A stretch of 64,000 nucleotides of DNA from Gymnogyps californianus (lineage: Eukaryota > Chordata > Aves > Accipitriformes > Cathartidae). The notes beneath the pieces are model-generated. The model was not told the origin of the DNA and ran no database searches. It saw only the letters and a list, made by a program, of their open reading frames with translations. This document shows, piece by piece, positions 50,421 through 61,068 of the stretch. Every line of letters begins with the position of its first letter. The stretch's first letter is position 1. A program made the translations under genes and the position numbers. The stretch spans positions 208,463,494-208,527,493 of the forward strand of contig NC_059471.1 in NCBI RefSeq assembly GCF_018139145.2, given 5' to 3'.

Positions 50421-52629
50421 CTTCACTGTCTGACATGGCATGCTGGAAGTCATCCATGATGAAGGCTATATCTCGATCATAGCCTCGAGTCCGTGACTCC
50501 TCCCTCATATGTTGCTGGACCTCAGGTAATGAATGGCTCGATCCAAACTGGTCCCTGGTATCTGCGGATATTGGTGGCAAGGGTCCAGCTGCCGCTCTTG
50601 CCATTCCCATTGGCTGGCCAACGGGACTTAGTGGGCTCTCTTCCTCTGAGTTCTGCGCTACTATTGGGATCCTTCCCCTGCTTTGGCTAATAGGTAGACT
50701 CGTGGGTTTAGTTCTTCCAGAAGGTGCTGCATGGCTAAAGGAAACATCTAAGGGTTCAGCTTCTTGGGATTTCAGTCTTAAAGAAGAACTGGAAGAATCC
50801 CTTTTCAATGACAAATCAAGCCCATAAACTGAGGAGGGTCTAGATGAGGGCCTAGATCTACTACCACTGCTATAAGACTTGTCTGCTTCATCTTGTAAAG
50901 TGGATCTCATTGTTGGACCTAGTGCAGTCCCAAGGCCTGCTCCAATGGATGAAGTCAGTGGTGGCCCCATGTATTTCTGTTGGTCAGTGATGTTTTTTCT
51001 AAGGCCAAAAGTGATATCATCCTGAAGAAGCCTTGCCCTAGTAGTAATTCCCCCAAGTGTTGAAGTGCTAGAAGTCATATAGCTTGAATAGTCAGGCTCA
51101 AGGTCTCTGCTTTCTTGGATAGGAGAAAACTTTGTTAGTTTGGGGTCTATCAAAGCTTTCTTGTGTTTTGACTGCTTCTGGTAAAGGAGGGCTGCTGGGA
51201 GCTGCTTAGCAGCCTGTTTCTCAAGAGTAAGCCTACCTATGCTGTATTTCTCAGATTTTGGAAAATGCCTGTAGCTGCCCTCCGCGTGGTAATACTGTGA
51301 CAGGCCAGCCAGATGATCAAGACTTTCTGCACCTCTACGGAACTCTTGTTTTATCTGGTGTTTCAGAAGTTTGAGCTCATAAGGGTCCTCCATTGGGTCT
51401 TCATCAGCTTTAACATAGGAATGCAACCTAGAAGAAGTCTGCAGTGGTGCTAGGAAGTCTGACACTTCTTGTGCTCTCCTGGCCTCAGTTGTGCGAAGCA
51501 GTCGATCTGTTTTGGTCAGATCTTTCTCATGGAGGCTAAAACTGGAACCAAGTGCTCCTGTTCCTTTAGTAAGTTCTCCTATATCATCAATCAACACATA
51601 ATTTCGGGGTGTATGGTGGTGGTCTATATCTGCATAGAATGAATCTGCAGATATGCTTGATATAGGGCTGCTTGCTATGCTGTTTCTCTCATCTAGTCCT
51701 ATCCTTAAGTCCAAGGTAGAGTATTTACTGCCCAGCTGGGAAACTGCATAATTATTGTCAGTTGAAACTGGCGCTATCATGAGAGGCTGATTGCGAATTA
51801 CATCATAGTTTGTTGTTATCTTAGGCTCCAAATATAATGTGGTTTGTCTTGGCTTTGGCTGTATCACCATCATCTGTGATGGGAGTTGATATGATGGCTG
51901 TTGAGATGGTGGAGGTTGAGCCTGTGGAGTAAAGGACATAGTAGCTCCTGTTTGGAAAGCTGTCTGGGTCTGATAGGGTGAAACCTGCTGGTGGTACAAA
52001 GGCTGCGGTTGTTGGTAATGTGACTGCTGTGTGAACTGAGTAGGTGCTTGAGTTGGCAGGGCAGGAGATGAATACTGATATTGAGCATATGGGCTTGTAG
52101 CGGGGGCAAACTGTGTTTCTGGCTGGGTTTGTGGTGGCATAAACTGGTTAAATTCTGTCTGGGGTGCAGTACGTGGTCTTTCCAAGCCGTGCTGAGTTTC
52201 TATTCTGGTTGATCTAGTATTATTAACTTCACTGTCTGACATATAATCACGTTCTTCTGCTACTCCTTGGAGATAGGCACGCTCTCTCTTTTCTCTTTCT
52301 TTGAGTAAGGCTTCTTTCCTCCTATTAATGCCCATTTCCAAGTATCTCAGCTTGGCATCTATTTCTTTTTCCTCCTCATCTAGCTCTGCTTGCTTCTTCC
52401 TAAGCTTGGCTGATTCACGTTCGACCAGATCCAATTCCCTGTCTATATCCTGAAGAATTTTGGCTCTGGCCATAGTGTTGGTCCTACAAATCCTTCTGCG
52501 TGAAACTGATCCCACAGAAGTATACGGTGACTGAGTTGCTGCTGTTGCTTCCTCCGGAGGTGGGTTGGGCAGAGTCCTCTTCACCTTCTTTTGAGTGCCT
52601 GATGGAGTTATGCTTGAAGAACCTTTTGT
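50421..52629 (-). CDS. PCLO: PCLO large exon: coiled coil and Q/P/S-rich region
   Basis: This 2209-bp exon reads through 736 codons plus one base. The acceptor is a pyrimidine-rich TTCTATTACAG before ACA AAA GGT, and the donor is GAAG followed by GTAAAT, leaving phase 1. Exon residues 1-52 include a basic KKVKR segment and a proline run. Residues about 53-120 start at [14 protein letters not shown] and form a heptad-like, highly charged coiled coil; in the piccolo/bassoon family the corresponding region binds ELKS/CAST. A glutamine/proline-rich stretch follows at about 165-290. Further on come a segment with [16 protein letters not shown], a Ser/Arg run ([14 protein letters not shown]) and the conserved end [17 protein letters not shown]. 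The match to mammalian piccolo is close over most of the length, from recognition rather than alignment. Bassoon is the only realistic alternative, and the following exons argue for piccolo. The open frame continues upstream of the acceptor to 52689, but that part is intron. Confidence 0.95.
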
Positions 52630-55600
52630 CTGTAATAGAAGAAACAAGATTGAATCACTATTCTGGAGGCTTGATCGCAAATTAATCACAAGTTTTTAAA
52701 ATGTTTTTCATGGTATGGCTTTATATCTTAACCACTTACTTTCTCTAACGGAGAGGAAAGCTTGTGGTATCTGTGAATAAGCAGCAGAAAATGGCATGAA
52801 AAAATGCCGTCAGTCTGCTAAAGGTCAGGAAGATAAGCAATCTAATGCAAAATAAGGGTGACGCTCAATAGGACTTTGTTTAGCTTAAGATTGAAAAATC
52901 TTCTTTATATTCTTGAAATTGATTTGACTGTAATTTAGAAGTTTTTTTTTATTTCTGTATGCTTATACATAAACATATACAGTGCATGTGTGTGTGTGAG
53001 GGGAATATATATAGATCTATGCACCTTCCTTTTATATAACATTTAATAGAAAAAATATATGTATAAAGGTACACATATACATATTCATATATAAATATAC
53101 ATATAATCTGTACAATTGAATAGAAGTCTCTGAGCCAGACACTGAACGTATACTAAGAAGCTATAACTTGTACTGAAATCCAGACACCAAAGTAGGACTT
53201 TCTGGTGCCAACACATTTGTAACAACAGGTAGTTCTTAGTCGATCTTGTAATTTTTGCCTCCCTCTGCTGCTACATATATATTTTCAGGGAAGATTCTTG
53301 TGCTTTACAGAAGTGGTATGTGCTTTCTTCAGTTCAATGAAGACCTTCTTAAATGAAATTTGTTCCAGTTCCAAAGCTACAGTTTAAAACTTTAAAAAAG
53401 TTCGCCAGTATAAAAACATAGGAATCTAGTTCAGTCCAGATGTCCAGACTTCCCCACAGGTAATGGTAGAAGGGTGATTCATCCTGATCTAGGAGAAGTA
53501 TCTACCTTAGGCTGATGAGTCTTTTTTTGGAGGTGCCTCTCTTCATCAACTAGGGAAGTAGGCAATGCAACTGGTTAGATGCAATCTAAATTGCACACTA
53601 AATTACTAGGGTTTTTGAAAAGTTCTTTCTAGTTTTGAAGTAAATTTAGGCTCCCACACAATGTAGATAAATTATGAAGTGGGATTTGAATGAATTTGAA
53701 ATTGTATCCTATCCTATCTCCCCAATAACTTCTTACAAATTTTGCCTTAGTAAAGGACAAAGGATTGATCTATACACATACACTAAAAATAATCACCTCA
53801 GCCATTACAGAATGCAGCTGTGTTAATAGCAAAACATGGAAACACTTTAGCACAGTTTAGTAAGGGAAGTGAAAAAAGTATTAACCAACTTGACTCTTCT
53901 GCCTCTGCAGGCAAGGACAGCACTTTAGCAAGCATTAACTGTTATTAATTAAAAATGGAATTTCTTCTGAAATAAATGCTACTTCACTCAGAGAAGAAGT
54001 CAACAAGATTAATTTTAATTAGGAGTTTATAAATCACTATTTTCTGTTTATTCTAATATGTCGTCAACAAAATTGTAAGTTTTTAAAAAGTATTGACAGC
54101 CCTCTTTTGCTGCTCCCCTGTTACCTAACCTTAGCAAATCACAATAATCAACACATCATTTGTCATGGATCTTTAAAGAAACATTCACTACCTTTTCAAG
54201 TGCCATTTAAGCTCTTTTCATCTTCTTCATCTAAATTCCATCTTTTGCCTGTTTCAGATTTCAATAAATGTAATTTAATTTTTGTTTTCAACTTCCCGTA
54301 GCCATTTCCCAAACCCATGTTGTGCCAACAAATCAAAGAAACTAATTGTCTCTTGCTCAGTGTGTACTTATAATCAAAGACAAATTAATCATCTACAGTA
54401 GGTCTAGTTGGCTATTAATTTATATTGTAAATTCAGTGCAATACCACTGTTATTTCCCCCTCCCAAACTGAAATAGCAATCACAGATGGTGAAGCAGTCA
54501 CAGATGGTCACTGGTATTGGGGAAGAACTATTAATAACACACTCATTAAAAGGTCTATAATACTTTATGGAATTATTATTTTCAGATGACAGTTAAGTTG
54601 CTGATGAATAATTCCCAGCATCAGCTTATAATGCATTTCATAAAAAAAAAAATCTTGTTTTTATGTCTTTGTCTACATATAAAGAAACTCAGACTAACAG
54701 ACGCTACAGGAAGATGTACCACTTGCTTTTGAAAAAGTACTGATAACCTCTAGTTCTCAGCTGCTATTCTCACAAAAGGCAAGTCTTAATTATTTTTACT
54801 TGATATTTATATTGGGATAAGAAAAAAAAAAAATTTAGTACTGTGATAAAATGTGTGGATTTTTTTCTTCTTCCTGGATATTCTCATCATCAGTTATGTT
54901 AGCATGCTACCTGGGAACTGTGTTACTAGATTGAAGGGAAGTTCAACTGCAGTATTTTGGCAGATAACTTTAGAGTAGTTGTTAAATTTAGTTTTTGCAT
55001 TTCCTTTGAAACTGTTAACTAGCAAGGAAAAAAGACAAGCTAGGGCTGATCTTCACCAAATTCTAATCTCTTTATCACAAAGAATTGGGAGTGGAAAGGA
55101 GTAATTGCACTGTCTAGCCCTATTCCTGTATTTTTGGTCCCTGTAACATATTTATAATGTTATGCTCATTTTAGGTTTAAAGTATCCAAAGGAAAGACGG
55201 GGCAGAAACCTTCATGAGACTACTCTGGAGCCAAATAAACCTATCAAATAGAGGCAGGCATTCTTACGCCTTACAATTATTGGTTAAAGTTTAGGTTAGA
55301 TGTCAGACAGGCGACCTTAGCAAGCTCTCTGACTGAATAAGCCAAGAAGATTTCTACCACATTTTATCACATTTTTCATCTTCTTCATTCTAACCCATTT
55401 ACTTCTAGCTATCTACTATCACCCTCACTAATTTTTAAAAATAATTCTGTGTTTAGCAAATGATCACTCTAAACGCTGACTTTAAATGTCAAGGACTAGA
55501 AGTAAAAATTATTCTGCTTCTTGTTTCGCCATGACAACCTTATAAAAGTTATTACTTTATTGCTGACACTTGTACATGGAGAGAATTTCACACTAGTCTG

Positions 55601-56398
55601 GGACATCCCTTCAGGATGGACGTAATGGTAATCAATCAGAGCTGCTGCTGAGGCAAAGCTGACCTTGCTCAAATAAGTCCAAAGCTTGTGCTTGAGATAA
55701 AGCTACAGATATGTTCTCCCCAATACTACAGATTAAAGAACTGAGGAAGAAACAATCTTCCCCCTCCCCCACTGATTTTTAAGCTCAACAATGCTTTGAC
55801 AATAAAGATAGGAGAAGAATGCACTCCTCAGTCTTGCAGTTCAATGACAAGATAACATTACAGTGAGGAACTCAAAACACTGAGCGGAAGGTTGCGTGCA
55901 AACAGATTTAACAAAACCTTCCTTTTCTGCCTTGCCAATACACATTAGTCCTGACATGCTTTATGTCCTGAGTTCTAATTTTTAGAGGTCATCTGGACAA
56001 AGGCTTGTGAACCCTGTTAAATTGTGTGGTGACTTTGGAATAATTCCTTTGAGATGACCATCCCATTCCTTGTGAATCTTTGTGAAAATACCTTTTTCTA
56101 CCTATTTTTGTCTCCTTCAATTTGATGGCATTGCTGACAAGGCCAGCAAGACTCTGACCCACCACAAGAATCAGTCAAGCACTAGGAAATACTCTTACAT
56201 TCCACTGTTTTTTATCTGTTTTAAAGAGATAGTTTACTTTGGGGGACTGAATGGCTCAGGAGATCTGTGATGAATTTCTACCTCTAAACAGTGTGTTTGA
56301 TTCGAGTTACTCAATCTCTCTCCTCCTTGATTGACTTTGTTTGAATATGATATGGTGGCATCCTTGCATCCTCCTCTCTCTTTATTCATCTAGCTATG

Positions 56399-56994
56399 TG
56401 TCGTGTTTTAACCCCAGCTGGCAACTAAGCACCACACAACCGCTCACTCACTCCCCCCACAGCGGGATAGGGGACAGAACTGGAAGGGTAAGAGTGAGAA
56501 AACTCATGGGCTGAGATAAAGACAGTTTAACAGGTAAAGCAAAAGCCGCACATGCAAGCAAAGCAAAACAAGGAATTCATTCACCACTTCCCATCGGCAG
56601 GCAGGTGTTCAGCCATCTCCAGGAAAGCAGGGATCCGTCACGTGTAACGGTTACTTGGGAAGACAAACATCATCACTCCGAACGTCCCCCCCTTTCTTCT
56701 TCTTCCCCCAGCTTTAAATGCTGAGCATGATGTCATATGGTATGGAATATCCCTTTGGTCAGTTGGGGTCAGCTGTCCCGGCTGTGTCCCCTCCCAGCTT
56801 CTTGTGCACCCCCAGCCTGCTCGCTGGTGGGGTGGGGTGAGAAGAAGAAAAGTCCTTGACTCTGTGTAAGCACTGCTCAGCAGTAACTAAAACATCCCTG
56901 AATCATCAACACTGTTTTCAGCACAAATCCAAAACACAACCCCATACCAGCTACTGTGAAGAAAATTAACTCTACCCCAGCCAAAACCAGCACA
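56399..56994 (-). mobile_element. Solo LTR of an avian ERVL-type endogenous retrovirus (596 bp)
   Basis: Read on the minus strand the element starts TGTGCTGGTTTTGGCTGGGG, continues TAGAGTTAATTTTCTTCAC, and ends GGGGTTAAAACACGACA, so it has TG...CA ends. It is flanked on the plus strand by CTATG (56394-56398) and CCATG (56995-56999), a 5-bp duplication with one mismatch. The text with TTACTGCTGAGCAGTGCTTA, AAGAAGCTGGGAGGGG and CATGCTCAGCATTTAAAGC is well known from LTRs scattered through bird genomes. No internal viral sequence is present, so it is a solo LTR. It lies in the same orientation as PCLO, about 3.8 kb upstream of the large exon. A TTTAAAG at the U3 end may act as TATA box; the polyadenylation signal is degenerate. 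Confidence 0.88.
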
Positions 56995-59900
56995 CCATGC
57001 TTGGATATTAGCTACATTTGCTCAGAGAACTGAGCTTTCACACTCGGGCATACAACTCATATACTTCTTGTCTATTTTGGATTTTAGCAGCAAATAGGTA
57101 ACCCTCATTATTCATTGTTCTTTTAACATTTTCTGTGATCACAACACAAACAAACATAAACTTCTTCTTCTGTCCTCTTTAGAGCTGACAAAATAGACCT
57201 GTATTTATATATATTTTTTGGTATGAGCAGGGACAAATCCTACAAATAATGTATACAATCTGTATACATATATGCATATGCACAAACCAATTACAGTTGT
57301 CATGACAGCATCCTTATTAGAGTTTGCCACCACTAGATTGTCTATGTAATAGACACAGTGATGTCAGACTACCTGCAGTCTGTGATGCTATGAAAAAGCA
57401 AAGGTAAAGTGGGTCGTAGCTGAAGCCACCCCTCTGTCACAATCCTCTGAAGACTCAGCAGCATGGTGGAAAGCCTGTTCTACACTCCAGAGGAACAAAA
57501 CCTTACCCTCTGGAGGGTAAGGTTTCCTGAAGCATCTGATGTTGACTTGCAACTGACTTGAAATGTCAGCAGAAAGTTGGTTGTACCCTGATTACCAGAA
57601 AAAACAATACAAATAATTTTTGTCTTCAAAGAAGGACCATGCAGTCAATAAGTTTGCTCAGCAAACTCACGACTAGCATCAATTCAAGAGATGCATGCGG
57701 ATGTGTTAAATTGAATTACTCGGAATAAATTGTTTGCATCTAGAAAAGATGTCAAGCAGCGGAGGGACAGAAATTACTCTTCCATTCAGAAAAGAGGTCA
57801 CTTTAGGTGGGGACTCATGCAGGTTACTAAGGCCGCAATGGGGTGGAAGGTGAAGCCTGTGCTGTAGCTCTCTGTGTTCTAGCTCTCACACTTGGGATTT
57901 TTCATGTATCAAAAAACTCCCCAAATGCAACCCCTCCAAACCCCCAAAATGCCCAGTAAAAATTGCAATTGTAATGAAGCTGTTCTACTTATAAAGGGTT
58001 GGTATGTGTTACTTGGTATTATGGTATGTGCTCTTCATCGTTAGAAATGCATCAGTAAGAACAGTTAGAAATTTTGGCAATTCATTATTTTAAACATTTA
58101 ATTTACTTCAAAGAATCTATGAAAATCAGTTATCATTCATTAAGGACCGTTCAGTAATTTAACAGTATCTTTAAAATTGCTTGTAAATGAAACCTAATTC
58201 CAAAAGACACTAACATAATACACTAATAAGTATGGAATCCTTAACTGCATCTTCTTGTAGGATGCAGACAGAGATATTGGACAATGTTTTGTAGCTTGTC
58301 TTGCGTAAAGAAATAGTTTCTCATGTAAGTTTTTGTGGACCCTTCTGGACTTAATATCTATTATGTGGTAACGACTGACTAGAGAGGACCAGCTTCCTTA
58401 AGCCTTGGCAACAAACATTAGAGCAAGAATATTGCAACACTTCTCTCCACCGGCTAAGGCTGACACAGGGTCACTTTTATGGCATGAAGAACCACAGAAT
58501 GTGGGAACACACCTCTGAAGCCAACAGGTAAAGGGAAGCAGATGAATTGTGCATAGTAAGGAAAATATATTAAAACATATTTATAAAATCTAGTCTCATC
58601 AGCAGTGCTGAGAATGGAGTAATACCTGCTCTGAACAAATTCTAACCATCAGTAAAACCCTATCAGCCAGCCTGTACTGCCTTGGCTTGTGTGCCATTGC
58701 TGGCAAGGGGAGTGGAAGATGAATTTGATGAGCTGAATTTGGCCTTGTGTATGGGAGGGAAACACCCTGCTTCATGAGTAATATACTAGAGCTTTCCTTT
58801 AATGTAACTCTTGTCTTTTTTTTTTTTCTGCAAGTATTTTGCTCTGGGGACTGAGCACTCAGGCAGAAAACTAGTTTCTAAATCACTACACAGCAGCACT
58901 GAGATGCCAGTCAGTCTGATTTTCTCATGTTCCCCCCCCCGCCTCTCTCCTTTGGAGGCTCTGTAAAGATAAATTTCTCTTCTGTTAAAACCAATATAAA
59001 ATTTTTAGAAAGAGTCTATTCCAAAACAATAAGCATTTTTCAGAGTTTTTTTGCTTTCATTCGTGTCAGTCACTCATTCCTCAGATAAGCATTTCTGTAC
59101 TTTCCAGCCTCTTGCTCCTTTCATTTTCTCTGTGAAATTGTTTGAAATTGCCATTTTCACTTCAAATGCAAGGGGAACAGCACAGTGCACTTCCTAACAG
59201 CTGACGTGACATGAGATATCAACTTCTTTCCTCATTTAAACACATAAAAGGCCATATGCTTCTTTTGATCTCAGGGGGAGAAAGGAGAAATTCAATGGAA
59301 ATTTGATATGCAAACTACAGACAGATGTGGCCCTTACACAGTGATTTTCAAAGGGATCTAAACCTACATTTCATCTACTTTATATGAGTAGGCATAATAG
59401 TTGTTCTCAGTCGCTTGCATAGAAGAGGAAGTTTTACACAGACTAACTGATTTATGATTCATTTGGAGCAGGACTGACAATTTTTGCCTATAAGGGCAAC
59501 AGGGCAATTCCCTCCTCAATTTATACTGGTAAAAATGAGGAATAGTAGTTTAAATCAGCAGAAATACATCAGTGCAAAATCAGTTTGTGAGAAGAATGAA
59601 ATCCAATGTTTTGAAACTTTGACTTTAAATATTGTAACTGGAACAATACTCCATACCTGTGCATTTAACTGATTTTAAACAACATACACATTATTCACAA
59701 GCTTATGTTTTCATTTCCTCAGCTTCCATCTACAAACAGTATCTATACTGTTTGCTTTTTCTGCTCACTGAAGACACAGCAGTCTCTTTACCCATTCCCC
59801 TTAGTACAATTCAATACTGTTTGTAAATTTTCCCTTATACAAAAGGGAAATATTTCTGGCTACCTCATACAGTAACATTATCTTCAAAACTCACCTGAAA

Positions 59901-60221
59901 ACAATTATTTCCTTTTTTATTCTTCATTTCTTTTTGCCTCTGCTATTCTTTGCTATTTATCTTTGTAATCATATTACTTATATTTGCAAAGCGTTCTGGG
60001 ATACAAGCTTATATGAGATTCGCTGTCCACTTGTATTAAATGTATATAGAATTACACGTATCTCAGTTACTTTACAATGGGGAAAAAATCTCTGGCAGAT
60101 TGATTCAGACAATGGGCATCTGTCAAGCTAACAGAAAGAGTCAAATTGTCGGAGTTAAGCACTGCTTCTGCATTGAAATCTCCGTACCAAATGGGCTCAA
60201 TATTTTTCCCACTATTCAATC

Positions 60222-60288
60222 TCTGAAAAAGAAAAAAAAGGGAAACACAGAGGAAAGGGAAGGGGGAAAGGAGAGGAGAAGGGAAAAA
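60222..60288 (+). repeat. Polypurine tract
   Basis: About 67 bases of nearly pure A and G (AAAGAAAAAAAAGGGAAAC and GAGGAAAGGGAAGGGGGAAA), broken by a single CAC. Low-complexity sequence with no sign of coding despite open frames on both strands. Confidence 0.75.
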
Positions 60289-61037
60289 CACTGCCCTCAA
60301 AACAGAAGAACGTGGTCAGAATTTCTTCTCTGAATGACAAATACAGATTTCATACTTTGCTATAAGCGGCTTGAAAACATTGCAGGAAATATATAGCTGC
60401 TATGTAGGCAATACCTACTGATGCTTACTAAATGTTTGTCTCTATATGCTTTGTACTAGAACATGTTAAATATTCTTAAGTATTTTATTTCTATATCAGT
60501 ATATTAAAAACTACAAGGGACTTCACAGAAAGAAAATACTGTTCTCCCACTGCTACAATACTGTATTTTTAGTACCAACTCCAGTTAGTACTCTGAGTGC
60601 TATAGTACTATAGCCCTAATCCAGGACTGAAGCTTGAATCTGATAAGAATTCAGAAAAAATACTTTTGTCTGTGAATTAAAAGTTTTCTTCATTTGTAAG
60701 TTACTTGTGAATTTTAAGAAGATAGTCCAATTTTTGTTTAAAAGAAAAAAGGATCCAAATGAATGGATTTATCTAGATGCTGTCTTCCTCATGACTCATG
60801 AAAGTTTCTGAAGGGGAGGCTTCTGAAGCATATTCTGCTTTGACAACCCAAAAGATTATGAAATAAATGACAAAACAGAGGATAAGTTATATGGAACTCT
60901 ATGTACTGCATAACAGCAAATTGGACAAGAGAAAGATTCACTATTTGGAGAAACACTAATGGCAAAGCTAGAATTGCTATGAGGTAGGTGCTTAACAAGA
61001 TTAAGACAAAGTCATAGATTCATGGTGACTGTACCGT

Positions 61038-61068
61038 ACTATAACATAGTATACTACACTATAACATA
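61038..61068. repeat. 20-bp tandem duplication
   Basis: ACTATAACATA at 61038-61048 recurs at 61058-61068 with a 20-bp period; the intervening bases (GTATACTAC) contain further similar words. Confidence 0.6.

Noticed and set aside
51870..52109. Minus-strand frame rich in His, Leu and Ser inside the large PCLO exon
   Set aside because: It is an out-of-frame reading of the Q/P-rich coding region of piccolo.
60040..60333. Plus-strand frame with a Lys/Glu/Arg-rich C-terminus
   Set aside because: The charged end is simply the translation of the polypurine tract at 60222-60288.
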